DNA from: Bradyrhizobium algeriense
GTDB lineage: Bacteria; Pseudomonadota; Alphaproteobacteria; Rhizobiales; Xanthobacteraceae
Assembly: GCF_003062295.1 (NCBI RefSeq)
Contig: NZ_PYCN01000019.1
Location: 92,025 to 156,024 of the forward strand
Reading direction: 5' to 3'
DNA length: 64,000 nucleotides
Of this stretch, positions 53,328 to 62,853 are shown piece by piece. The position numbers were made by a program, and so were the translations under genes. Each line of letters opens with the position of its first letter. Position 1 is the stretch's first letter. The notes beneath the pieces were generated by a model. It ran no database searches, was not told the origin of the DNA, and worked only from the letters and a program-made list of their open reading frames with translations.

Positions 53328-55016
53328 TCAGGTGCTGCCTGCCGCCGTCGCGACCACCGGCAGGACCTCGTTGGCGGCGCGGTCGGGGGTATCTTCCTTC
53401 CAGCGTACCGAGCCGAACGGCCGCTCCAGCATGCGGCGGACGCGGATCGGTTCGGGCCCGAGATGAAAGTCGATCGCGCGCTGGTGCAGCGCGCGCTCGG
53501 ACTGGGTGGCGCGGCTGCGCTGGCGCAGATAGTCCAGCCAGGTCGGGCAGTGATAGCGCTCGGTCCACAATTCGGGGTCGGCGATGTCGCGCGCGATCGA
53601 CCAGCCATAGGCACCGTTGCGCTGGCGGCTGAGCTGCACTTCCTGCATCACATTGTGAAACGCGCGGGCGTTGTCCTGCGCGACGCGATACTCGATCTCG
53701 ACCACCAATGGTCCGCTGCGTCCGGTGAGCGACAGCCGCACTTCGGGATCGGCCAGCGCCTCGGCGGGCGGCTCATTGCGTGCGCCGACCGGCGGCATGC
53801 GCAGCCAGATCCCGAGCAGCGGCGAAAGCAGCATCAGACCGGCGGAGGCCAGCAGCGCCACCTCGACGCCGGCGATGTCGGTGAGGTTGCCCCAGCCCCA
53901 GCTTCCGATCGCAATGCCGCCTGCAATTGCGGCCTGGAACGCCGCCAGCGAGCGGCCTGCGACCCAGCGCGGCGCCGAAAGCTGCACGCCGATGTTGAAC
54001 AGCGCGACCGCCAGCATCCACACCGCGCCGGCCAGCACCAGGGCGATCGCCGTCAGGACGGCGTTCGTGCTCAGGGCAACCGAAGCGATCGCACCGGCCA
54101 GCGATATCGCACAGGCGCGCACCGCGGCCTCGCCGCTCATGCGCCGGCGCACCTCGCCGATATTCAGCGCACCGAACACCGCGCCCATGCCGAACGCCCC
54201 CAACATGATGCCGTAGGTTTGCGCGCCGCCATGCAGGAGGTCGCGGGCGACCAGCGGCATCAGCGCCGAGATCGAGCCGCCGATGATGCCGGTGACCAGT
54301 GTGCGGATCAGGACGATGCGGATCGACGGCGAGTTGGCGATGTAGCGCACGCCCGAGACGATGGCGCGGTTGAGGCGTTCGCGCGGCAGGCGCGACGGTT
54401 CATGGGTGCGGTTCCACAGAAACAGCACCACCATCAGCGGCAGATACAGCACGGCATTTACGGCGAACGCGGCAACGGCGCCCGACGTCGCAACCACAAT
54501 GCCGCCGACCGCCGGCCCGAAACTGCGCGCGATGTTGTAGCTGATGCCGTTGAGCGCGACCGCCGCCGGCAGCGTTTCCGCCGGCACCTGCTCGCTGACC
54601 GAGGCTTGCCAGGCCGGCCCGAACAGCGCCATGCCGCTGCCGACCACGAAGCACAGCGCCAGCAGGATATTCGGCGTGACGAGGCCGAGCCATGCCATGA
54701 CGGTCAGCACGGTTGCGCCGACAAGCGCGATACCGAGCGAGACCATGGCGACGATCCGCCGGTCGTGCATGTCGGCGATGGCCCCGGCCGGCATCGAGAT
54801 CAGCATGATCGGCAGCATCAGCGCGGTCTGCACCAGCGCGACCTTGTCGGCGGACGACGTCATCTGCGTCATCGCCCAGGCAGCGCCGACGCCCTGGATC
54901 AAGATCCCCAGATTGGAAACGAGGCTGGCGAGCCAGATGCGCCGGAACACGGCATGCCGCAGCGGCGCTGCGATGCCGTCAGTCGCAAAACCGCGGCGTT
55001 TCGGCTGGTCGGTCAT
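53328..55016 (-). CDS. MFS_3 family exporter with C-terminal soluble domain
   Basis: The 562-residue protein has twelve helices (about 20-405) of the EntS-like MFS_3 group (FRRIWLASLVSNLGILIQGVGAAWAMTQM, LPIMLISMPAGAIADMHDRR, SYNIARSFGPAVGGIVVA). A soluble domain follows (about 430-550, EIEYRVAQDNARAFHNVMQEV, RDGAYGW-like RNGAYGWSIARD, ERYHCPTWLDYLRQRSRAT), resembling the antibiotic-monooxygenase (ABM) fold; this fusion is common in alphaproteobacteria. Substrate unknown. Confidence 0.88.
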   Translation of the reverse strand: MTDQPKRRGFATDGIAAPLRHAVFRRIWLASLVSNLGILIQGVGAAWAMTQMTSSADKVALVQTALMLPIMLISMPAGAIADMHDRRIVAMVSLGIALVGATVLTVMAWLGLVTPNILLALCFVVGSGMALFGPAWQASVSEQVPAETLPAAVALNGISYNIARSFGPAVGGIVVATSGAVAAFAVNAVLYLPLMVVLFLWNRTHEPSRLPRERLNRAIVSGVRYIANSPSIRIVLIRTLVTGIIGGSISALMPLVARDLLHGGAQTYGIMLGAFGMGAVFGALNIGEVRRRMSGEAAVRACAISLAGAIASVALSTNAVLTAIALVLAGAVWMLAVALFNIGVQLSAPRWVAGRSLAAFQAAIAGGIAIGSWGWGNLTDIAGVEVALLASAGLMLLSPLLGIWLRMPPVGARNEPPAEALADPEVRLSLTGRSGPLVVEIEYRVAQDNARAFHNVMQEVQLSRQRNGAYGWSIARDIADPELWTERYHCPTWLDYLRQRSRATQSERALHQRAIDFHLGPEPIRVRRMLERPFGSVRWKEDTPDRAANEVLPVVATAAGST

Positions 55017-55165
55017 GATAGGTTCCGTTGGCCTTCTGTCACCGGCTTGATTCCATTCGAACTTAAAGTGATGCCTGCGAAAACCCTGGCCTGTCCAGTC
55101 GCTGAGCCGCTGTCGACGGTGCTATCGCACAGCTAAGATATTGAAAAGCAACGGGAGGTTTGGAA

Positions 55166-56554
55166 ATGAAGCTGTCGCGGCGGATGGTCCTGAAGAGTGC
55201 CGGAGCCCTGCCTTTACTGGCTGGCTCATTCGGTCTCCCGCTCCCGGGTGTGCGGGCGCGGGCCCAGACGGCGCCGGCGGCGCCATCCGTACCGGAGGTT
55301 CCGCCGGTCCTGTTCGTGCACGGCAATGGCGACCATGCGGCACTCTGGATCACCACATTATGGCGCATGGAATCGAACGGCGTGCCACGCGAGCGGATGC
55401 GGGCGGTCAATTTCACCGATCCCCTGGCGCGCACCGATGACAAAGTGGAGCAGGCAAACCGCTCCTCGACCGAAGACCAGCGCCGGCAGCTCGGCGAAGC
55501 CGTCAAGGAATTGCAGCGTCGCACCGGCGCGGCGCGCATCGCCCTCGTCGGTAATTCGCGGGGCGGCTATTCGATCCGCAATTATATCAAGAATGGCGGC
55601 GGCGCCGACATCAGCCACGCGGTGCTGTGCGGCGTTCCCAACCATGGCATCTATGAATGGGACGAGGGGCTCGGCGGCGAGTTCAATGGCCGCGGCCCGT
55701 TCCTGCGCGGCCTGAACGAGGGCGAGAGCAAGGTGACGCCGGGCACGGCGTTTCTCACCTTGCGCAGCGACGGCATCGACAAATATGCGCAAGCCGATGG
55801 GCGCTTCGTCGGCAAGCCGGGTACGCCGACCGGCGTAACGTCGGACGGACCTGCGCTGAAGGGCGCGACCAATCTCGTGCTCGGCGCGCTCGACCATCGC
55901 GAGGTCGCGTTTCATCCGCGCGCGTTTCGCGAGATCTACAAATTCATCGCAGGGAGGGAGCCGTCGCGCATCGAGATCGTGCCGGAAGCGGAAGTCAAAC
56001 TGAGCGGGCTGGTGACGGGCACGCCGGGCGGCGTTCAAACCAACCGTCCGGTATCCGGCGCGACGGTCGAAATCTATCGCGTCTCTCCCGAGACTGGCGA
56101 ACGCATCGCCGGGCCGATCCATTCGTCGCAGACCGGCGCCGACGGCCGCTGGGGCCCGGCGCAGGTCGAGCCGAGCTGGTATCTCGAGATCGTGCTGACA
56201 TCGGCCGGCTCTCCCACGACGCATCTCTATCGCTCGCCGTTTCCGCGCTCCTCCGACGTCCTGCATCTGCGCGCCGCGCGCCCGCTCGGGCCGGCCGATG
56301 CCGGCGCGGGTGCCGTGGTTCTGATGTCGCGCCCGAGGGGTTACTTCGGCTTGCCGCGTGACGTGGTGCTGATCGACGGCAAGGAGCCGAAGGACGTGAA
56401 ATCCGGCGTGCCGACCGATTCGGTCACGACCTTGCGGCTTCCGGCGGAGGAGGTTGGACGCCCGGTGGTGACCATATTCAATACAGAGCGAATCGTGGCG
56501 CGGGCCTGGCCGGCCTCGGAAAACCGCATTGCGATTGCCGAACTGACTTACTAG
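55166..56554 (+). CDS. Tat-exported alpha/beta hydrolase with C-terminal beta domain
   Basis: The 462-residue protein has a twin-arginine signal (SRRMVLKSAGALPLLAGSFG), then an alpha/beta hydrolase: VPPVLFVHGNGDHAALW, nucleophile elbow GNSRGGY, GVPNHGIYEW and a late His near LDHREVAFHP. From about 285 a carboxypeptidase-regulatory or beta-sandwich domain follows (SGATVEIYRVSPETGERIAG). It is probably an extracellular esterase, lipase or depolymerase. GGGAGG precedes the ATG at 55166. Confidence 0.85.
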   Translation: MKLSRRMVLKSAGALPLLAGSFGLPLPGVRARAQTAPAAPSVPEVPPVLFVHGNGDHAALWITTLWRMESNGVPRERMRAVNFTDPLARTDDKVEQANRSSTEDQRRQLGEAVKELQRRTGAARIALVGNSRGGYSIRNYIKNGGGADISHAVLCGVPNHGIYEWDEGLGGEFNGRGPFLRGLNEGESKVTPGTAFLTLRSDGIDKYAQADGRFVGKPGTPTGVTSDGPALKGATNLVLGALDHREVAFHPRAFREIYKFIAGREPSRIEIVPEAEVKLSGLVTGTPGGVQTNRPVSGATVEIYRVSPETGERIAGPIHSSQTGADGRWGPAQVEPSWYLEIVLTSAGSPTTHLYRSPFPRSSDVLHLRAARPLGPADAGAGAVVLMSRPRGYFGLPRDVVLIDGKEPKDVKSGVPTDSVTTLRLPAEEVGRPVVTIFNTERIVARAWPASENRIAIAELTY

Positions 56555-56608
56555 CTATTTCGGATGGATGCGCCCTTATGGCGCCCGGATCGAAAGACAT
56601 GGTTTGGC

Positions 56609-56685
56609 AGTAGCCCCGCATGAGCGAAGCGATATGCGGGGCTTTGGCAGGATCCCGGATATCGCTGCGCTCATCCGGGATACGA
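56609..56685. repeat. Intergenic palindromic repeat, copy 4 (diverged)
   Basis: AGTAGCCCCGCATGAGCGAAG with inverted GATATGCGGGGCT, then a second palindrome ATCCCGGATATCGCTGCGCTCATCCGGGAT. It has the same architecture as copies 1-3 with a different sequence. It ends 12 bp before the P450 start codon, so it lies in that gene's leader. Confidence 0.65.
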
Positions 56686-56696
56686 AAGTGGCACCC

Positions 56697-58082
56697 ATGA
56701 GCATAGCCGAAGCCTACGACATGCCAGCCGCACGCGCACCGCTGGTGCCGCCAAGCCCGCCACGGGCCCCCGACGACATGACGGCGTTTGGGCGGATGAA
56801 GGCGATCCGCATCAGCCCGATCGGGAGCTGGGGCCAGCGCGCCTATGAGCAAGATATCGTCCAGGGCCGCTTTGTCGGGCGCAACAGTTTCATTCTCAAC
56901 GCGCCGGATGCGATCAAGCATGTGCTGGTCGACAATTACGAAAACTATACAAGGACGCCGGTCGGCATCCGCGTGTTGCGTCCGATCCTCGGCGAAGGTC
57001 TCTTGATTTCAGAAGGGCGCGCGTGGAAGCATCAGCGCCGAACGCTGGCGCCGGCCTTCACGCCGCGCGCAGTGTCGACGCTTATTCCGCACATGCTGGC
57101 GGCGACCGACGAGACGGTCGCCAAGCTGAGCGCGGCCAGCAACGCGCCCGTCGACCTGCGCGAGGCGATGCAGCGGATGGCGCTCGAAATCGCCGGGCGC
57201 ACGATGTTCTCGTTCGGGATGGACCGGCACGGCGCCGCGTTGCGCGACTTCGTGATGGAGTATGGCGAGCGGCTGGCGCGGCCGCATTTTCTCGATCTGC
57301 TGCTGCCGCTCGGCTGGCCGAGCCCGCAGGATTTCGCCCGCGCCCGCTTCCGCAAGCGCTGGACGGCTTTCGTCGGCACGCTGATGGCCGAGCGCCGCGC
57401 CGCCGGCAAGAACGAGGGCGCGCCGGCGCGCGATTTGTTCGACCTGATGGGTGACGCGCGCGATCCGGAAACCGGCCAGGCCTTCACCGATGCGCAGCTC
57501 GGCGATCAGATCGCGACCATGATTCTCGCCGGCCATGAGACCACGGCCACCGCGCTGTTCTGGGCGCTCTATTTGCTGGCGCTCGATCCTGCCGTCCAGC
57601 AGGACGTCGCCAACGAGGTCGAGGGGGCAGCCGTCGGCGGCACGCTCGATATCGAGCGGCTGAAATTCACCCGTGCGGTGATCGACGAGACCATGCGGCT
57701 CTATCCGCCGGCATTCCTGATTGCGCGTGCAGCCAGCGGGCCGGATACGATCACGGGGCTTCCGGTCAAGAAGAAGGATGTCATCCTGATCGCGCCGTGG
57801 CTGTTGCACCGGCACGAAAAGCTCTGGCGCGATCCGAACGCCTTCATCCCGTCCCGTTTCATGACCGGCACGCCGCCCGATCGCTTCGCCTATCTGCCGT
57901 TCGGCGTCGGCGCACGCGTCTGCATCGGCGCGCATTTCGCGCTGGTCGAGGCAACGCTGGCGCTGGCGAAGATGATCGGCGCGTTTCGCGTTACGCTGGT
58001 CGACGAGGAGCCGGTGATGCCGATCGGCGTGGTGACGACGCAGCCTGACCGTTCGCCGATGTTTGCGATCACGCCGCGATAA
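56697..58082 (+). CDS. Cytochrome P450
   Basis: The 461-residue P450 has I-helix AGHETTAT (278-285), K-helix ETMR (331-334) and the haem loop FGVGARVCIG with Cys409, all intact. The E-T-T-A-T and the overall similarity point to the CYP4/CYP102-like bacterial group that oxidises fatty acids or similar lipids, though the substrate is not predictable. The start at 56697 is at the end of the repeat. The cyclase gene begins 19 bases later, probably co-transcribed. Confidence 0.94.
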   Translation: MSIAEAYDMPAARAPLVPPSPPRAPDDMTAFGRMKAIRISPIGSWGQRAYEQDIVQGRFVGRNSFILNAPDAIKHVLVDNYENYTRTPVGIRVLRPILGEGLLISEGRAWKHQRRTLAPAFTPRAVSTLIPHMLAATDETVAKLSAASNAPVDLREAMQRMALEIAGRTMFSFGMDRHGAALRDFVMEYGERLARPHFLDLLLPLGWPSPQDFARARFRKRWTAFVGTLMAERRAAGKNEGAPARDLFDLMGDARDPETGQAFTDAQLGDQIATMILAGHETTATALFWALYLLALDPAVQQDVANEVEGAAVGGTLDIERLKFTRAVIDETMRLYPPAFLIARAASGPDTITGLPVKKKDVILIAPWLLHRHEKLWRDPNAFIPSRFMTGTPPDRFAYLPFGVGARVCIGAHFALVEATLALAKMIGAFRVTLVDEEPVMPIGVVTTQPDRSPMFAITPR

Positions 58083-58101
58083 TTTCATCCAGGGTTCCAC
58101 C

Positions 58102-59511
58102 ATGAGCAATACCCAGGCCCAGTTCTCCGTTCTGCGGCAGACCGCCGATCCCGCGGTCGTGGATGCCATTTCGCAGTTGATCGCGAAGGGCGAGGATCGC
58201 GATCTCAACCGGATCAACCTTTTGGATTTTTCCGCGCGGAACGGGCTCGACGAGGAAAAGGTCATTTCGGCCTTCCTGCATTCGGCGCGGCTCGGGCTGT
58301 TCGATCTCAGCTGGAATGTGCTGTGCCCCGGCTGTGGTGGCGTGCTCGGTGCGCACAACACCCTGAAATCCCTTCGGCACGACGACTACAATTGCGCGTT
58401 ATGCGCTCAGGGTTATGAGGCATCCGTCGACGACCGCGTGGAGGTTTCCTTCACCGTCAGTCCCCGCGTCAGGCGGATCGCGGCGCATGATCCCAATACG
58501 TTGTCGATCTGGGAGTATAACCGTCAGATGTTCTGGAGCTCGGGGATGGACCTGAGCGAAGAATCGATTGCGCGGCTGATCGACGAGGTCTCGCTCGAAG
58601 CCATCGAACTGCCGGCGGGCGAAAAGGCGGTGCTGTCGCTGCAACTGCCCAATCAGTTCGTGATCGTGTTCGAGCCGGTGACGCATTCGGCGCATTTTCT
58701 GGATATCCAGGGCGAACCGACCCGCGAGCGCCAGCAGTTTTCCATCGTCTTCAACAAGCTGCACGCGCCGACCGGCACCACCGTGATGCGCCCCGGGCCG
58801 TTACGGCTGTCACTCGAAAATCAGACCGACCACCGGGTGCTGCCCGCGGTCTGGATCGCCAACGACACGCTTCATGAGCTGCTCGGCAAGCGCAAGCCAA
58901 TCCTGACCGCCAAGCGGATGCTGTCGAACCAGACTTTTCGCGACGTCTTCAAGGCGGACAATCTCAACGTCGATCAGCGCCTGAAGATCACCTCGCTGAC
59001 GTTCCTGTTTACCGATCTCAAGGGCTCCACGGCGCTCTATGAGCGGGTCGGCGATCTCGCCGCCTTCGATCTGGTGCGGGCGCATTTCCATGCACTGCTC
59101 GAAATCATTGCGTCCGAGAAGGGCGCGGTCGTGAAGACAATCGGCGACGCCGTGATGGCGACCTTCATCCGGCCGGAACATGCGATCGTGGCGGGCCTGC
59201 GCATGCGCGCGGCGATGGCTCAGCTCAATGTCGAGCGTGGCAGGGAGGATCTGGTCGTCAAGATCGGCATCCACGAAGGTCCGTGCCTGGCGGTGATGCT
59301 GAACGAGCGGCAGGACTATTTCGGTCAGACCGTCAACATCGCTTCAAGGGTGCAGAGCCTGTCGACGTCGCAGGAGATTCACATCACGGGACCTGTGATC
59401 GACTCGCCGGCGGTCGCCACCATTCTGGAAAAAGAGGCGATCAGGCCGATCCAGAAGGAAGCGGCGCTGCGCGGTATCGCCGACAAAATGGTGGTGTATG
59501 AGATACCCTGA
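58102..59511 (+). CDS. DUF5939 / class III adenylate (guanylate) cyclase with zinc ribbon
   Basis: The 469-residue protein has an N-terminal DUF5939 region (about 20-300) with a Cys pair arrangement CPGCGG and CALC that looks like a zinc ribbon, then a class III cyclase domain (about 305-430): FTDLKGSTALYERVGD and TIGDAVMATF give the two metal Asp residues, and QTVNIASRVQ gives the transition-state Asn and Arg. It makes cAMP or cGMP. It follows the P450 gene by 19 bases. Confidence 0.9.
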   Translation: MSNTQAQFSVLRQTADPAVVDAISQLIAKGEDRDLNRINLLDFSARNGLDEEKVISAFLHSARLGLFDLSWNVLCPGCGGVLGAHNTLKSLRHDDYNCALCAQGYEASVDDRVEVSFTVSPRVRRIAAHDPNTLSIWEYNRQMFWSSGMDLSEESIARLIDEVSLEAIELPAGEKAVLSLQLPNQFVIVFEPVTHSAHFLDIQGEPTRERQQFSIVFNKLHAPTGTTVMRPGPLRLSLENQTDHRVLPAVWIANDTLHELLGKRKPILTAKRMLSNQTFRDVFKADNLNVDQRLKITSLTFLFTDLKGSTALYERVGDLAAFDLVRAHFHALLEIIASEKGAVVKTIGDAVMATFIRPEHAIVAGLRMRAAMAQLNVERGREDLVVKIGIHEGPCLAVMLNERQDYFGQTVNIASRVQSLSTSQEIHITGPVIDSPAVATILEKEAIRPIQKEAALRGIADKMVVYEIP

Positions 59512-59514
59512 TCA

Positions 59515-59991
59515 CTATTCGATCACGATCTCGCCGGTCATGCCGAGCTCGGCGTGCGTCTTGCCGTCGCTGGTCTTGATGTCGCAGCGCAGGTCGGTGG
59601 CACGGCCGGCCGCGACCGGCACCAGCCACCATTCGGCGGATTGTCCCGGATAGACCTCGATCTCGCGGATCGCGCCCTTGAATTCCGCGAGCGTCACGGC
59701 CTTGCCGTTCTGCTGCTGCGTCACCTGCACCTTGCGCGTGAACACCATCTGCGAGAACGCATGCGAGGTGAAGTAATGCGGATCGCTGCTCGTGTTGCGC
59801 AGGATCAGCTTGTAGAGCTTGCCGGTTTCAAACTTCAGTTGCTTCGGCGCGAATTCGTGTTTTCCGGGCGAGCCGAGATCGACCGTCACCTCGATCGGCG
59901 TCTGCCGCGACATATCGCCCGCCGCAAGCGCGGCTCCCGAGGCAATTCCAAGCACAACGGCGGCGCCAAGCGCGAAGCGGAAGGAGGCCAT
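59515..59991 (-). CDS. Periplasmic cupredoxin-domain protein
   Basis: The 158-residue protein has a signal peptide (1-23) and a cupredoxin fold. Possible copper ligands are His in DPHYFTSH and the group C-D-I-K...KTH-AELGM (Cys, His, Met), the spacing of a type-1 blue copper site. A role in copper or electron transfer is likely. AGAGGAAA lies before the ATG at 59991. A Fur-type box sits 52 bp upstream of the start. It converges with the cyclase gene, 3 bases apart. Confidence 0.82.
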   Translation of the reverse strand: MASFRFALGAAVVLGIASGAALAAGDMSRQTPIEVTVDLGSPGKHEFAPKQLKFETGKLYKLILRNTSSDPHYFTSHAFSQMVFTRKVQVTQQQNGKAVTLAEFKGAIREIEVYPGQSAEWWLVPVAAGRATDLRCDIKTSDGKTHAELGMTGEIVIE

Positions 59992-60027
59992 GTTCGTTTC
60001 CTCTTGAGAAATCGCTTGTTGAAACAA

Positions 60028-60376
60028 CGAGTTCAGCTCTAATGCAAATGCGAATGATTTGCAATTAGATATCGGCCCTGCTGCCTGCGGCGAATCGCGC
60101 AGTCAGCCGCTAACCGACAGGCGGTGACCTTCGAGGGCGGCAAGGCGGCGCGCGTTGAACCCATTCCCGCGGGCGGCGACGCAACAGGAGGCGAAGGCTC
60201 GGCGGGTCGCTGTGGCGTTGTGGGCGCTGCCTGAATTTCGCGCAGATGTTTCCGTCCATTCAACGTGACGTCGAATTAATCTGCCTGCACCGTCAGGGAG
60301 GCATCGCGCGGATTGCGGCGGCCAAATCCTCGACCCATATTCACTGAACGGCTTTCACGACTTTGCAGGTAGATTG
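60028..60376. other. Intergenic region between cupredoxin and TerB-like genes
   Basis: About 349 bases with no convincing gene. Apart from the Fur-type box, it shows no clear structure. Confidence 0.45.
60043..60063. promoter_or_regulatory. Fur-family-like operator upstream of the cupredoxin gene
   Basis: TGCAAAT (60043-60049) and ATTTGCA (60057-60063) are a perfect 7-bp inverted repeat. Read as GCAAAT-GCGAAT-G-ATTTGC it has the 6-6-1-6 hexamer layout of Fur boxes. It lies 52 bp upstream of the ATG of the cupredoxin gene, where a promoter would be. It may bind Fur/Mur, Irr-like or another metal regulator. Confidence 0.6.
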
Positions 60377-60880
60377 ATGCTCGACGGACTGCGCCAATTC
60401 ATTGCCGACATCGTTGCGCCCAGCGCGGATTCGGATCTGTCGTTCGACGATACCGGATATCTCCTGGCGGCGACGGCGCTGCTGGTTCACGTCGTCTCGC
60501 TCGATGGCGAGCCGAGCGCGATCGAGAAGCGCAAACTGCACAGTTTGATCGAGAGCCGCTTCAAGCTCGATCCCGGTACGGCGGATCATTTGATCGCGTC
60601 GGCGACGCGGGCCGAAGGCGAGGCGGTCGATCTCTATCATTTCACCAGCGTCATCATGCGTTCGGTCAATGAGGAGGGCCGGCTCCGCATCATCGAGATG
60701 ATGTGGGAGCTGGTATACGCGGACGGCCAGGTCAGCGAGTTCGAGGATAACGTCGTCTGGCGCGCGGCTGATCTGCTCGGTATTTCATCGCGCGACCGGA
60801 TCGATCTCAAGCATCAGGTGGCGGGGCGGCGGTCGGCCACTTCTGCGGACGCGCCGAAGGCCGAAGACGCTGCGATGTGA
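60377..60880 (+). CDS. TerB family protein
   Basis: The 167-residue protein is an all-helical TerB-like domain (about 25-145): YLLAATALLVHVVSLDGEPSAIEKRKLHSLIESRF and IIEMMWELVYADGQVSEFEDNVVWRAADLLGIS carry the two acidic D-G motifs of TerB that bind metal. It is soluble. Named after tellurite resistance, but no other ter gene is present. ATG at 60377 preferred over an in-frame TTG just before it. Confidence 0.9.
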   Translation: MLDGLRQFIADIVAPSADSDLSFDDTGYLLAATALLVHVVSLDGEPSAIEKRKLHSLIESRFKLDPGTADHLIASATRAEGEAVDLYHFTSVIMRSVNEEGRLRIIEMMWELVYADGQVSEFEDNVVWRAADLLGISSRDRIDLKHQVAGRRSATSADAPKAEDAAM

Positions 60881-61107
60881 CGATACGCGGCGCGAGCCAC
60901 GCGTCATTGCAGATGACGAAACTTTAATCTGCGGCGCAATCGGCTGCGCTAACGCGCGACAAGCCTGAAAACATAGAGAATTCAGCGCGCGGCACGCGGG
61001 CCTGCATGGCGCCATGTTTGAGGGGTAGCTTGCGCCACACCGCGCGCCTATGCTCTCGTTCCAATGCTGGCGGCATATCCTCCAATTGATTTCAAGAGCA
61101 TTCGATC

Positions 61108-61887
61108 GTGACTGAGCGTGTGACGCTGATAACCGGTGCATCGGCGGGCATAGGTACCGAGCTGGCGCGCGTTTTTGCATCAAAGGGTCATCGCGTGGCG
61201 CTGGTGGCACGACGCGCAGAGCGCCTGGAAGCGCTGGCGAGTGAAATCAAGACGGCGGGCGGCGCTGCGCCGATCGTCATTCCTTGCGACCTTGCGCAAC
61301 CCGATTGCGGCGACAGGATTGCCGAGGCGTTGACTGCCTCCGGCGTAGAGGTCGAATACATCGTCAACAACGCTGGATTCGGCGTGTTCGGCCGAGCGAT
61401 CCAGCGAGATCGGTCCAATCAACTCGAGATCATCGCCGTCAACGTCCGCGCGCTCACCGACCTGTCGCTGCGGTTCTCCGATCACCTGATCCGCCATCGC
61501 GGCGGCCTCCTCAATGTCGGCTCGATCGCCGGCTTTCTGCCGGGGCCGGGAATGGCGGTCTATTACGCGTCCAAGGCCTATGTGCTGTCGTTCACCGAGG
61601 CCATGCGCGCGGAGTTGGCGCCGCATGGCGTGCGTGTGACCGTGTTGTGTCCCGGCCCGGTGCCGTCGGAATTTCAGGCGCGGGCCGGATTCAGGCCCGG
61701 CTTTGATTCGGCGATCCTCAACGTCTCGCCGGCTGCGGTCGCACAGCAGGCCTATAGCGGGTTGATGGCGAACAAACGGGCAGTGCTGCCTGGCCTGGGC
61801 ATCAAGATCGTGCCGTTCCTGCTCCGGTTGTTTCCACGCTCCTTTATCCTCGGAGCGGTCGGCCGCTTTCAACTCCGTCAGCGCTGA
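61108..61887 (+). CDS. SDR family oxidoreductase
   Basis: The 259-residue short-chain dehydrogenase has LITGASAGIGTELARVFASKG, IVNNAGFGVFG, NVGSIAGF (catalytic Ser) and YYASKAYVLSF (YxxxK). It has a C-terminal hydrophobic stretch (IKIVPFLLRLFPRSFILGAVGRF), as in the DltE/YqjQ-type SDRs that may associate with membrane. GTG start. Substrate unknown. Confidence 0.9.
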   Translation: MTERVTLITGASAGIGTELARVFASKGHRVALVARRAERLEALASEIKTAGGAAPIVIPCDLAQPDCGDRIAEALTASGVEVEYIVNNAGFGVFGRAIQRDRSNQLEIIAVNVRALTDLSLRFSDHLIRHRGGLLNVGSIAGFLPGPGMAVYYASKAYVLSFTEAMRAELAPHGVRVTVLCPGPVPSEFQARAGFRPGFDSAILNVSPAAVAQQAYSGLMANKRAVLPGLGIKIVPFLLRLFPRSFILGAVGRFQLRQR

Positions 61888-62052
61888 GAAAATCCCGGGT
61901 TTTTGCGGGCAAAAGCGCGCGTGTGCCGAGCACGCGCGCGGAGGCCGCGTTTGGCCCGCGGTTTGCTTTCACCTTTTGATGTGTGCGTGAACTCACGCGA
62001 AATTAAGACTCACTTAGGTATGGTTTCGGTTTGAGGTGCCAGAGCAACGTCG

Positions 62053-62853
62053 ATGTCGTTCCGGTCGAACAATAATGACGAAAACGTGCTGCCCTTTCCG
62101 GGCAGACCCACGTTGGGTGCGGCTGACCCGGCCCTCCTCAAGCCGGTCCTGATCGTTCTGCACCAGGAGACCTCGACGCCGGGACGGGTCGGCAATGCGC
62201 TGCGAGCGCTCGGCCACCCCCTCGACATCCGACGCCCGCGGTTCGGCGATCCGTTGCCGGAAACGATGGACCAGCATGCCGGCGCGGTCATCTTCGGCGG
62301 CCCGATGAGCGCCAACGACTCCGACGATTATGTCCGACGCGAGATCGACTGGATCGAAATCCCCTTGCGCGAGCAGCGACCGTTTCTCGGCATCTGCCTG
62401 GGTGCGCAGATGCTTGCCAAACAATTAGGCGCGCAGGTCGCACCGCATCATGAAGGCCGGGTCGAGATCGGCTACTATCCGATCCGACCGACGGAGGCCG
62501 GACATGCGCTGTGCCCGGACTGGCCGGAGCGTGTCTATCACTGGCACGGCGAAGGATTTCAACTGCCTCGCGGCGCAAAGCTGCTCGCCGAAGGCGGCGA
62601 CTTTCCGGTGCAGGCGTATCAGCACGGTCATGCGTTCGGCTTCCAGTTTCATCCCGATGTGACCTACGCCATGATGCATCGCTGGACCACGCGCGGATGC
62701 GTCCGCATGGAGTCGCCGGGCGCGCAACCGCGTCACCTTCACTTCGAAGGCCGCGCGGTGCACGACGTGATCGAACGGGCGTGGTTGAAGAATTTCATCA
62801 CCGGCTGGCTCGCGCGCCCATCGCGCTCGATCGTGCTGGAAGCGGCGGAATAG
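62053..62853 (+). CDS. Class I glutamine amidotransferase-like protein
   Basis: The 266-residue protein has the nucleophile elbow GICLGAQ (Cys115), HWHGE and FQFHPD (His200). The usual third triad residue is Glu in HPE, but here it is Asp202. It resembles GMP-synthase-type GATases without the synthetase partner; such proteins include gamma-glutamyl hydrolases. Gln hydrolysis may be retained or altered. Preceded by a basic, disordered N-terminus (1-28). Confidence 0.87.
   Translation: MSFRSNNNDENVLPFPGRPTLGAADPALLKPVLIVLHQETSTPGRVGNALRALGHPLDIRRPRFGDPLPETMDQHAGAVIFGGPMSANDSDDYVRREIDWIEIPLREQRPFLGICLGAQMLAKQLGAQVAPHHEGRVEIGYYPIRPTEAGHALCPDWPERVYHWHGEGFQLPRGAKLLAEGGDFPVQAYQHGHAFGFQFHPDVTYAMMHRWTTRGCVRMESPGAQPRHLHFEGRAVHDVIERAWLKNFITGWLARPSRSIVLEAAE

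Noticed and set aside
53463..55136. 557-codon open frame on the plus strand
   Set aside because: Antisense of the MFS_3 gene, whose protein has clear helices and motifs.
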